A stretch of DNA of 36,693 nucleotides, from contig JABDAQ010000007.1 in the NCBI GenBank assembly GCA_013289115.1, positions 1 to 36,693 on the forward strand, in the 5' to 3' direction. Below the pieces are notes generated by a model. That model was not told the origin of the DNA and did not search any database. It worked only from the letters and a program-made list of their open reading frames with translations. Below, in pieces: positions 29,486 through 36,693 of the stretch. This stretch comes from Gammaproteobacteria bacterium (GTDB taxonomy: Bacteria > Pseudomonadota > Gammaproteobacteria > Diplorickettsiales > Diplorickettsiaceae). Every line of letters starts with the position of its first letter. Position 1 is the stretch's first letter. The translations under genes and the position numbers were made by a program.

Positions 29486-31420
29486 CTAAACGGTGCAACT
29501 CATCTTGTGAAAGCTTGATTCTTTTTTATCCTCAACCTCTTGTATAGCCAAGTTGAGCAGACGTACGAATTCACTCTCAGTAGAAAAAAATAATGCGCTC
29601 AACTGGCTCGCATGTTGTTTTTGCACTGTGTCTCTCAAATGCGCTGCTTTGTCTAGCAGTTTAGAAAAATTCTGTTGATCGTAATTCTCATAAGCATTAC
29701 ATACAATCTGCTTAAGCGTTGAAAGTTGATCAAGTCGAGCCCGCTTATTATTTGTCGAAAAATTTTTACGTATACATCTAACCATTGAATTATTAACAGA
29801 TTTATTGTATCTCTCACACACTGCTAATAATAATTGCGCTAATTGTTCAAATTTCTGAAAATCTTCCCACTCTTTTTCTACAATTTTTTCTAAATCAAGC
29901 GGATTCTGAACACCGTTAGAAATCATTACTATTTTATCTTTTAACTTTTGAATCCCCTGCATGGATTTAGTAAGATCCGAATCTAATGTAACAAAAAACT
30001 GTCTTCTTTTATCTAGCAATGTATTTAAGTAATCGAAACGCTGATTCACAATGGCATAAGCAACCGCGCAGATAAAATCAGATTTTTCAAAAAATTCCAC
30101 GTTTTGTATGCTTGCTAACAAAATGTTTATTTTAAATCGATCCTCTTTCGTATCATAGTTCAACGAACTTAAATCGTTAACGTGCTGATTTAAATCAGTT
30201 CGTTTTCTAATATCATAAGAATAAAAATTGATATCTTTATCAATCGCCTGATCAATAACATCGTAAGGCTGTAAACCGCTTAATAAGTAATTGTAACTCG
30301 ATGGATAATAAAAAAAGATCGGGATCTCATCTTCTGGATCAAACGAATAAAACATCCGTTCATCTGTTTGAGTATGAAAATCTGCAAAAACGCGCGAACG
30401 CTCTATCAATGCTTCTCTGAGCATTTGCGAGAATTTTTGAGCATAAAGCCGCGATTCTAAATTAGAACATCCATTAGAGCATTCAATGATAACTTTACTA
30501 CTGCCATCGGTATCCCAGCGAGCACGCGCTAAAACTTCGTTGTATCTACTGAGTCCGCGACGACGGTGGTTTAAAGTTTTTCTAAGATTCTTTTTTATCG
30601 CTTTTCTTCGTTCTAAGCATATTTGTAGTTTGAACAAAGCCGTTGAAAAACGCTCTAGATCAGAAAACAAAATAGATGATTCACCTAAGTTAGCAAAATT
30701 TTCCCAAAATTTAAGTGCGTCGTATTTCGAAGAGAAATCATAAGGACGATTGACAGTACCAAAATCAACCAAAAACATACGATTAAATAAAACATTCTTG
30801 ATATCAATACAAACACCTACCTTAACGATAGAGTCAAGAAAGAATTTAAATAAAGGCGGATATAATCCCTTATTTATAAAACTAAATGATTGTGGTTTTG
30901 AATAACAGTATTTTTGTTCAGGTGTATATTGCGGTTGGCGCGTTTGACGATCTTCCACGCCCGTTGCCTTCACGGTATAACGTTTTTTTCGATCAAACCG
31001 TAATGCCATCTCTTGTTTAGGACGTGCTGGATGCAATGTAATCGATTCTATAAAGTTTAGCGCTTTAATATCACGTATCATATCTAAATCACCTTCCTCA
31101 TCTAAAACTTTGACAGTAATATTTTTGATTAAATAATTAGCGCGGTTTGCTTTAAATCCAGACCAGATCTGATACTGTTCCTTTAGTTCTTTATGTTGCT
31201 CTGATGTGAGTTGTATTTGCAGACACGACTCATGGGTTTGTATTGTCCCAGATGACCCAAAGACATGCTCACGTAAAAACTCTAAACAGGATTGATACGG
31301 TGAGAAGTCAGCAAACGTAATAAGAAGAATATCTTCCCTAAAATCAACACGCATGGTTCCTAACTTAGCCTGTCGTATCAATTCACGGCAGCGCCTAGCT
31401 AAATCAGCATTTGAGTTCAT
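29486..31420 (-). CDS. Unrecognised 644-residue protein with protein-kinase-like motifs
   Basis: I cannot assign a known family. Residues about 100-265 resemble a divergent kinase fold: ITVKVLDEEG (possible beta-3 Lys104) followed by a helix, then LFKFFLDSIVKVGVCIDIKN and VLFNRMFLVDFGTV (a D-x-K catalytic loop with the Asp at 206, and DFG at 219-221), then DLERFSTALFKL about 35 residues on, like the helix-F Asp. The usual H-R-D is C-I-D, the Asn comes two residues early and no Gly-rich loop is seen, so activity is uncertain. The rest (about 270-644) is helical and charged, with a Lys/Glu-rich end (EVEDKKESSF). The ATG at 31420 is preferred to the TTG at 31435. No signal peptide; an effector-like protein is possible. 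Confidence 0.6.
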   Translation of the reverse strand: MNSNADLARRCRELIRQAKLGTMRVDFREDILLITFADFSPYQSCLEFLREHVFGSSGTIQTHESCLQIQLTSEQHKELKEQYQIWSGFKANRANYLIKNITVKVLDEEGDLDMIRDIKALNFIESITLHPARPKQEMALRFDRKKRYTVKATGVEDRQTRQPQYTPEQKYCYSKPQSFSFINKGLYPPLFKFFLDSIVKVGVCIDIKNVLFNRMFLVDFGTVNRPYDFSSKYDALKFWENFANLGESSILFSDLERFSTALFKLQICLERRKAIKKNLRKTLNHRRRGLSRYNEVLARARWDTDGSSKVIIECSNGCSNLESRLYAQKFSQMLREALIERSRVFADFHTQTDERMFYSFDPEDEIPIFFYYPSSYNYLLSGLQPYDVIDQAIDKDINFYSYDIRKRTDLNQHVNDLSSLNYDTKEDRFKINILLASIQNVEFFEKSDFICAVAYAIVNQRFDYLNTLLDKRRQFFVTLDSDLTKSMQGIQKLKDKIVMISNGVQNPLDLEKIVEKEWEDFQKFEQLAQLLLAVCERYNKSVNNSMVRCIRKNFSTNNKRARLDQLSTLKQIVCNAYENYDQQNFSKLLDKAAHLRDTVQKQHASQLSALFFSTESEFVRLLNLAIQEVEDKKESSFHKMSCTV

Positions 31421-31486
31421 ATCCTTTTGACTCAATTCTTTATATTATTAATTTAATCGTACATGAAATATCGAAAACTTTCTTAA

Positions 31487-32383
31487 TTAATCCAAATAAC
31501 CAAAACGCATTAAACTCGCTTCATCATTCGACCAGTCTGCTTTAACTTTAACCCAAACATTTAAAAAAACACGCGACTGAAATAAACGTTCCATCGCCAA
31601 ACGTGCATCCTGGCCCACACGTTTCAACTGCGCGCCTTTTTTTCCAATGACAATTGCTTTTTGTCCAGGACGTTCGACCCAAATCACAGCAGAAATATGC
31701 AATACCGTTCCTTTTTTTTGGAATGTTTCAATCTCTACCGTCAAATGATAAGGTAATTCTTGATGAAGATTACGCATCAATTTTTCGCGGATCAGCTCAG
31801 AGGCTAAAAATGTATCGCTCAAATACGTAATTTTATGCTCTCGCGGATACAGAAAATCTTCTTCGGGTAAATGCTGCGCTATCACCTCTTCCAAAGCGGA
31901 TACATTCGTATTTTTCAACGCGGAGATCGGCACAACCGCTGCAAAATCCATTTTACGTGCGTACGTGTCAAGCCAAGGAATTAATTCAGCTTGCTGTGCA
32001 AGTTGATCTACTTTATTGACAATAAGAATAACCGGAACAGTACATTCATGCAGCCGATCTAAAACAGCTTGATCAGAAGCACGCCAACGACCTGCTTCCA
32101 CGATAAATCCGATGACATCTACCATATCAATTGCATACAAAGCAGCGCGGTTCATGGAACGATTTAAACATTGTCGTTGTTGTTTATGCAAACCCGGTGT
32201 ATCCACATAAATAGTTTGCACTGTATCCGTCGTTTTAATGCCGGTGATGCGGTGACGTGTTGTCTGGGGTTTATGCGAAGTAATACTGATCTTTTGACCT
32301 AAAATAGCATTTAACAACGTTGACTTTCCGGTATTCGGCACGCTGATAAAAGCGCAATAACCACAGTGAGTATTACGGTTCAT
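31487..32383 (-). CDS. era: GTPase Era
   Basis: Era is a GTPase that binds the 3' end of 16S rRNA and helps mature the 30S subunit. Its motifs are G1 SVPNTGKST, TTRHRITGI (switch I), DTPGLH (G3), NKVD (G4) and SALK (G5), followed by a KH domain with VIGKKGAQLKRVGQDAR. Length (298) is normal. The first residue of the G1 motif is Ser where nearly all Era proteins have Gly (GRPNVGKST). Its ATG overlaps the end of rnc by 11 bp, the classic rnc-era arrangement, so translation is probably coupled. Confidence 0.96.
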   Translation of the reverse strand: MNRNTHCGYCAFISVPNTGKSTLLNAILGQKISITSHKPQTTRHRITGIKTTDTVQTIYVDTPGLHKQQRQCLNRSMNRAALYAIDMVDVIGFIVEAGRWRASDQAVLDRLHECTVPVILIVNKVDQLAQQAELIPWLDTYARKMDFAAVVPISALKNTNVSALEEVIAQHLPEEDFLYPREHKITYLSDTFLASELIREKLMRNLHQELPYHLTVEIETFQKKGTVLHISAVIWVERPGQKAIVIGKKGAQLKRVGQDARLAMERLFQSRVFLNVWVKVKADWSNDEASLMRFGYLD

Positions 32384-33062
32384 CCGATATCTTTAAATAC
32401 TGTAACATATGTTGTGCTGCTTCTTGTTCTGCGCGCCGTCGCCCACTGCCCTGCCCCATGGTGGGCTGATCCACACCGTCGATCGTACACGCCACTTTAA
32501 AGATTTGCTGATGTGCAGCTCCTTCAACGGCAAGAATGACATAGTTCGGCAGAGATAATTTACGCGCTTGTAAATATTCTTGCAAACGTGTTTTTGGATC
32601 TTTGAAATCAGGTAGTTTACCCGAAATCGCTAATTTATCAGCATACCAATTTAAAATACAAGACTCACATGCCGCAATACCTCCATCTAAATAGATCGCA
32701 GCAACGACTGCTTCCATGCCGTCGGCCAAAATAGAATCACGTTGCGCGCCTCCTGTTTTTAATTCGCCTGCGCCTAAGCGTAAATACATTCCTAATTTAA
32801 AATGTTGTGCTAATAAGCTGAGTGTTTCACCGCACACTAAATGCGCACGAAAACGACTGAGTTGCCCTTCACGTGTACGTGGATTTCTACGAAATAAAGC
32901 AGAGGCAATGACAAAATTAAGTATGGCATCGCCTAAAAATTCTAAACGTTCATTATTTTTATAGCCACGAAAACTACGATGATTCAAAGCCATCTCTAAT
33001 AAACGAATATCATTAAAGCGATATTCGAGACTTTGAGCAAGTACGGTGAGATCTGACTTCAT
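32373..33062 (-). CDS. rnc: Ribonuclease III
   Basis: This double-strand-specific endoribonuclease matures rRNA and some mRNAs. The signature NERLEFLGDAIL gives Glu41 and Asp45, and ADGMEAVVAAIYLDGG gives Asp114 and Glu117, the same metal-ligand numbering as E. coli. A double-stranded RNA-binding domain covers about residues 152-224 (DPKTRLQEYLQ at the start, RRRAEQEAAQHML at the end). It has 229 residues. The gene sits 9 bp after lepB and overlaps era. Confidence 0.97.
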   Translation of the reverse strand: MKSDLTVLAQSLEYRFNDIRLLEMALNHRSFRGYKNNERLEFLGDAILNFVIASALFRRNPRTREGQLSRFRAHLVCGETLSLLAQHFKLGMYLRLGAGELKTGGAQRDSILADGMEAVVAAIYLDGGIAACESCILNWYADKLAISGKLPDFKDPKTRLQEYLQARKLSLPNYVILAVEGAAHQQIFKVACTIDGVDQPTMGQGSGRRRAEQEAAQHMLQYLKISDEP

Positions 33063-33071
33063 AAAAATCGA

Positions 33072-33851
33072 TTAATGGATTGCTTTACCCAATCTATGCC
33101 AGCGTACATGCCAAGCAGTATCATGATTCCAGCTGAAAAATATTCTGAATGCTTTACCGACGAGATTTCTTTCCGGAACAAATCCCCAGTAGCGACTGTC
33201 GTAGCTATTATCACGATTATCGCCCATCACAAAATATTCCCCCGGCGGCACAACGATAGAAAAATCATCAGCACTCTGTTGCGGATTAATATAAATATCA
33301 TGTTTAATTCCGAGTAAATTCTCTTGATTCATCACAACGGGCCAAGAATCTAACTGCGATTCATCCTCATCTTGCGCATAACTACGAAAAGATTGTGGCA
33401 TGTTGTGGCCATTGATCGATAAGATCTTATGATGATACGTAATCTGATCACCTGGCAAACCGATCACACGTTTTATAAAATACGTAGAAGGATCATGGGG
33501 CCAAAGAAAAACAGCCACATCACCATGTTTTGGTTCATTGAAAGACATGAATTTAATATGCACAACGGGCAAACGCAAACCATAGATAAATTTATTAGCA
33601 ATGATAAAATCACCGACCAACAATTCAGGCTTTTCTGATCCTGATGGAATACGAAATGGTTCCACAACAAAAGAACGTAATAATAAAACAAATAACAACA
33701 CAGGGAAAAACGAACGCGCATGGTGAATAAAAAAAGAGGGTTGTTGACCTTCAGGCCGCGAGCGCACCCATAACAAGATATCCAATAAATAGATCAGACC
33801 TGCTAACAAAGTAGCGCCCGTTAGCAGAGCTTCGAAATTCATAATAAACAT
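33072..33851 (-). CDS. lepB: Signal peptidase I (LepB)
   Basis: This inner-membrane peptidase removes signal peptides from exported proteins. Two N-terminal membrane helices (about 7-27 and 46-62) precede the catalytic serine in RIPSGSEKPELLVGD (Ser72; the usual Met after it is Glu) and the general-base lysine in YFIKRVIGLPGD (Lys127). The box GDNRDNSYDSRYWGFV is present. It has 259 residues. The ATG at 33851 shares a base with the lepA stop (TAATG), and AGGA lies 9 bp upstream. Confidence 0.95.
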   Translation of the reverse strand: MFIMNFEALLTGATLLAGLIYLLDILLWVRSRPEGQQPSFFIHHARSFFPVLLFVLLLRSFVVEPFRIPSGSEKPELLVGDFIIANKFIYGLRLPVVHIKFMSFNEPKHGDVAVFLWPHDPSTYFIKRVIGLPGDQITYHHKILSINGHNMPQSFRSYAQDEDESQLDSWPVVMNQENLLGIKHDIYINPQQSADDFSIVVPPGEYFVMGDNRDNSYDSRYWGFVPERNLVGKAFRIFFSWNHDTAWHVRWHRLGKAIH

Positions 33852-35641
33852 TAATTTTTTCCTGAACGTAAGATAGCAAGAAAAGCACTTTGTGGTATTT
33901 CTACTTTACCGAGTTGTTTCATACGCTTTTTACCTGCTTTTTGTTTTTCCAAAAGTTTCCGTTTACGCGTAACATCTCCTCCATAGCACTTTGCTAACAC
34001 ATTTTTACGCAAGGCTTTTACGGTTTCACGCGCAATAATATGACCTCCTATTGCAGCTTGAATCGCAACATCGAACATTTGGCGCGGAATGAGTTCTCGC
34101 AAACGCTGTACCAGATTACGTGCTTTTGCTTGCGCTTGTGAACGATGCATCAATAAAGCTAAGGCGTCTACACGTTCTCCATTAATTAAAATATCCAATC
34201 GAATCAAGTCAGCTGCTTGAAAACGGATCCAATGATAATCGAGAGAAGCATAGCCGCGACTTATAGATTTAAGTCGATCAAAAAAATCTAAAACAACTTC
34301 ATTCATTGGCAATTCATAACTTAAAGAAACCTGCTGACCGACATATAACATGTTGGTCTGTACACTTCTATGCTCATTACATAAACTCAAAACAGAACCT
34401 AAATAATCCTGAGGTACTAAAATATGTGCTAATACAATCGGTTCACGAATCTGTGTGACCTCTTGTGGTTTAGGTAATTTTGCTGGATTCGAGATCAACA
34501 TCGTTTGCCCTGCTGAAGTTACAATTTCATAGACCACAGTCGGTGCTGTTGTAATCAAATCCAAATGATACTCGCGCTCTAAGCGTTCCTGCACAATTTC
34601 CATATGCAGCAAACCTAAAAATCCACAACGAAACCCAAAGCCTAAAGCTTCAGACGTTTCTGCTTCATAAAATAATGAAGAATCGTTCAGACTCAATTTA
34701 TCCAAAGCTTCACGAAAAATCTCATAATCTTGCGCATTGACTGGGAACAGTCCTGCAAACACCTTGGGATTTACTTTTGTAAATCCCGGCAAAGGAATAG
34801 AAGCAGGCCTAGCTGCATGTGTTACTGTATCACCTACAGGCGCGCCATGAATATCTTTAATGCCCGCTGTAAGAAAACCAACTTCACCCGCATATAATTG
34901 CTGCTTTGTTACACGCTTAGGTGTGAAAACGCCTAACGATTCAACCGTCCATATCTGGCCTGTCGACATCATTTGAATCTTATCACCTATTGTAATCGTA
35001 CCCTCTTTAACACGTACTAAAGAAACAACGCCTAAATAACTATCAAACCAAGAATCAATGATTAAGGCGGCTAGAGGCGCTGAGCAATCTCCTTTGGGAG
35101 GCGGAATGACTTGAATTAAACGTTCCAATAGCTCAGTGATACCTATATTATTTTTAGCGCTGACCAAAATAGCATCCTGAGCTGGAATACCAATAATTTC
35201 TTCAATCTCTTGAATCACGCGTTGCGGATCAGCCTGCGGCAAATCGATCTTATTCAATACAGGTAATACTTCTAGATTTTGCTCAATCGCGGTATAACAT
35301 ACAGCAACCGTTTGCGCTTCTACACCTTGTGCCGCATCGACAACAAGCAAAGCGCCTTCGCAGGCTGCGAGTGATCGTGATACTTCGTATGCAAAATCAA
35401 CGTGACCTGGCGTGTCGATAAAATTCAATTGATAATCTTGCCCATCCAAAGCGCGATAATACAGTGTAACGCTCTGTGCCTTAATAGTAATGCCACGTTC
35501 GCGTTCCAGATCCATAGAATCCAACACTTGCTCCAACATTTCGCGTGGAGTCAAACCGCCACAATGCGTGATCAAACAATCAGATAAAGTAGATTTACCG
35601 TGATCAATATGTGCAATGATCGAAAAATTACGCAGATGCAT
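33851..35641 (-). CDS. lepA: Elongation factor 4 (LepA)
   Basis: LepA is a translational GTPase that back-translocates or remodels ribosomes and affects initiation. The 596-residue protein has G1 [10 protein letters not shown], switch [11 protein letters not shown]3 [14 protein letters not shown], domain II, the EF-G-like domains III and V, and the LepA-specific C-terminal domain with [20 protein letters not shown]. It forms the common lepA-lepB-rnc-era order, with lepB starting at the final base of its stop codon. Confidence 0.98.
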   Translation of the reverse strand: MHLRNFSIIAHIDHGKSTLSDCLITHCGGLTPREMLEQVLDSMDLERERGITIKAQSVTLYYRALDGQDYQLNFIDTPGHVDFAYEVSRSLAACEGALLVVDAAQGVEAQTVAVCYTAIEQNLEVLPVLNKIDLPQADPQRVIQEIEEIIGIPAQDAILVSAKNNIGITELLERLIQVIPPPKGDCSAPLAALIIDSWFDSYLGVVSLVRVKEGTITIGDKIQMMSTGQIWTVESLGVFTPKRVTKQQLYAGEVGFLTAGIKDIHGAPVGDTVTHAARPASIPLPGFTKVNPKVFAGLFPVNAQDYEIFREALDKLSLNDSSLFYEAETSEALGFGFRCGFLGLLHMEIVQERLEREYHLDLITTAPTVVYEIVTSAGQTMLISNPAKLPKPQEVTQIREPIVLAHILVPQDYLGSVLSLCNEHRSVQTNMLYVGQQVSLSYELPMNEVVLDFFDRLKSISRGYASLDYHWIRFQAADLIRLDILINGERVDALALLMHRSQAQAKARNLVQRLRELIPRQMFDVAIQAAIGGHIIARETVKALRKNVLAKCYGGDVTRKRKLLEKQKAGKKRMKQLGKVEIPQSAFLAILRSGKN

Positions 35642-35663
35642 TATCGTACCAACACATCACGCA

Positions 35664-36329
35664 CTAAAGCTCAGGCACAACTTTATGTAACCAAGTAATA
35701 AGATCATCCACTTCTTGGTTACAAACACAGTGATCCATAGGATAAGTGTAAAATTCAACTGGATAATGTAGCGCTTGCAAACATTCATAAGAATACCGAG
35801 CTAAAGCAGGCAATAAGACTGTATCATGCAAGCCGTGCGCCATGAAAATAGGTGTTTGGCGATTTGTACTATTGGCTTCTCGAGCCAAGAGCATGGGTCT
35901 TGGTAAATAACCAGATAAAGCGATAATACCCGCCAAACGCTGAGCGAAACGCAAGCCGCTGTATAAAGCCAACGCCCCTCCTTGAGAAAATCCAGCTAAA
36001 AAAATCTGCTGCGCTGTAATGCCGCGATTTATTTGATCCTGTACTAACGGTTCCAACAAACTATGCGTGGACCGAAGTCCTATATCATCTTCCGAAGCAT
36101 CGAAACCAAATCCGCGAATATCATACCAAGCACGCATAGGCAATCCTTGATTCACAGTAACTGGGCGTATCGGTGCATCTGGAAATACAAAACGTAAATG
36201 AGGATGAGCAGTCAATTGCATCATCGCATCAGCCAATTTACGAGCGCTGGCACCCAAACCATGAAAACAGATAATAACTGCCTTCGGTGTTTGTGTGCCC
36301 AATTCAAAATAAGTTAAAGATTCAGCCAT
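35664..36329 (-). CDS. Carboxylesterase / phospholipase family alpha/beta-hydrolase
   Basis: This 221-residue alpha/beta-hydrolase is of the esterase II/YpfH type. The oxyanion region is ICFHGLGAS, the nucleophile elbow is LAGFSQGGALAL, the acid is in MAHGLHDTVL and the histidine in YPMDHCVC. No signal peptide is seen, so it is cytoplasmic; such enzymes hydrolyse short-chain acyl esters or lysophospholipids. The natural substrate is unknown. It heads the lepA-lepB-rnc-era unit, 22 bp before lepA, behind a good promoter, but has no clear ribosome binding site. Confidence 0.88.
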   Translation of the reverse strand: MAESLTYFELGTQTPKAVIICFHGLGASARKLADAMMQLTAHPHLRFVFPDAPIRPVTVNQGLPMRAWYDIRGFGFDASEDDIGLRSTHSLLEPLVQDQINRGITAQQIFLAGFSQGGALALYSGLRFAQRLAGIIALSGYLPRPMLLAREANSTNRQTPIFMAHGLHDTVLLPALARYSYECLQALHYPVEFYTYPMDHCVCNQEVDDLITWLHKVVPEL

Positions 36330-36363
36330 AGTAACAGATTTTTACTTTTAATAAGAAAATCAG

Positions 36364-36392
36364 TTTATACTAGGAGCGCATTGATTTTGCAA
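36364..36392 (-). promoter_or_regulatory. Sigma-70 promoter for the esterase-lepA-lepB-rnc-era unit
   Basis: On the minus strand TTGCAA (36392-36387) and TATAAA (36369-36364) are separated by exactly 17 bp, about 35 bp before the esterase start. A + strand TATACT (36366-36371) overlaps it and could be the -10 of divergent lptM, but no good -35 matches it. The 36330-36436 gap holds nothing else I can support. Confidence 0.5.
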
Positions 36393-36436
36393 CGGACAAA
36401 AACCCATTCAACCTAGATCCCAGATTAAGCTAACCG

Positions 36437-36550
36437 ATGACGCGTTGTGTATTTTATTTAAGTCTTAGTATGCTGCTAACAGCCTGTGGGCAATCGGGGC
36501 CTTTATATTTGCCTGATCAGCCTGCACCAATCCACGTGTCAGCACGTTAA
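36437..36550 (+). CDS. lptM: LPS translocon maturation chaperone LptM (YifL-like small lipoprotein)
   Basis: This 37-residue lipoprotein has a signal peptide (MTRCVFYLSLSMLL) and lipobox LTAC, followed directly by GQSGPLYLP, the diagnostic LptM signature (C-G-x-x-G-P-L-x-x-P). LptM helps LptD form native disulphides in the outer membrane LPS translocon. In many gammaproteobacteria the gene lies upstream of lysA/dapF; here an Rpn-type gene converges with it instead. No strong ribosome binding site is seen. Confidence 0.85.
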   Translation: MTRCVFYLSLSMLLTACGQSGPLYLPDQPAPIHVSAR

Positions 36551-36572
36551 GCTTTTAATTTTTTATTTTTTG

Positions 36573-36693
36573 TCAATCTAATTGAGACAACTCTAGAGCA
36601 GAAAGACCTGTAAGATCCTGGATCATCTGTCGATTTAAACCAGCTGATAACATATTTCTGGCAATGGATAAAGCTTTATCCTTTTGGCCTTGT
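36573..36693 (-). CDS. 3' end of an Rpn family nuclease / PD-(D/E)XK transposase-like gene (5' end outside window)
   Basis: The minus strand is open from the window edge to a TGA at 36575-36573. The encoded end, KDKALSIARNMLSAGLNRQ followed by MIQDLTGLSALELSQL, matches the repeated C-terminal tail of Rpn (recombination-promoting nuclease / putative transposase) proteins, whose usual form is E-x-A-R-x-ML-x-x-G and TGLS-x-x-E-I-x-x-L. The catalytic part lies outside. It may be intact or a remnant. Rpn genes are common in Legionellales and Bacteroidetes accessory DNA. Confidence 0.7.
   Translation of the reverse strand, partial: QGQKDKALSIARNMLSAGLNRQMIQDLTGLSALELSQLD

Overview
The window looks like a chromosomal piece of an A+T-rich gammaproteobacterium. 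The gene set (hda, tolB-pal-cpoB, truA, lepA-lepB-rnc-era, dprA-topA, a QseB/PmrA-type two-component pair) fits the order Legionellales. Several large, unrecognised, effector-like proteins and paralogous DUF1703 AAA-ATPase/nuclease genes resemble the accessory content of host-associated Coxiellaceae such as Rickettsiella or Aquicella. That placement is inference; no rRNA or other decisive marker is present. No tRNA, rRNA, CRISPR array or complete insertion sequence was seen.

Left part (1-8635). A truncated AAA-ATPase/PD-(D/E)XK gene enters on the + strand. A long minus-strand block follows, read right to left: MFS transporter, tolB, pal, cpoB, truA, rplU, rpmA, obgE, pgsA, hda. It combines envelope integrity (Tol-Pal without tolQRA here), tRNA pseudouridylation, ribosome and Obg functions, phosphatidylglycerol synthesis and control of DnaA. 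Next (8800-12712) come ppa, dprA and topA on the + strand, then two divergent regulators: an XRE/S24-like protein and a stand-alone LuxR-type HTH protein.

Centre (13974-19295). A chain of overlapping or nearly abutting minus-strand genes reads: a Cys- and His-rich lipoprotein precursor, a terminator, an MNIO (DUF692) enzyme, its DUF2063 partner, pyrG, wzm, wzt. The first three resemble a bufferin-type copper-binding RiPP cassette. The precursor is unusual because it has a lipobox and a polyhistidine tail. wecA lies upstream, an O-antigen ligase-like gene lies further right, and wzm/wzt encode an ABC O-antigen/polysaccharide exporter. Surface glycan initiation, export and ligation are therefore scattered around the cassette.

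Right part (20509-36693). Two A+T-rich genes encode helical-repeat proteins that look like one gene split by a frameshift. They are followed by an O-antigen ligase, a lone DsbE/CcmG-like thioredoxin, a two-component pair, a full-length DUF1703 AAA-ATPase (paralogue of the left-edge fragment, in inverted orientation) and a 644-residue unknown protein with protein-kinase-like motifs. A housekeeping operon then runs right to left from a good promoter: carboxylesterase, lepA, lepB, rnc, era. The right edge holds the tiny lipoprotein gene lptM and the 3' end of an Rpn-type nuclease gene.
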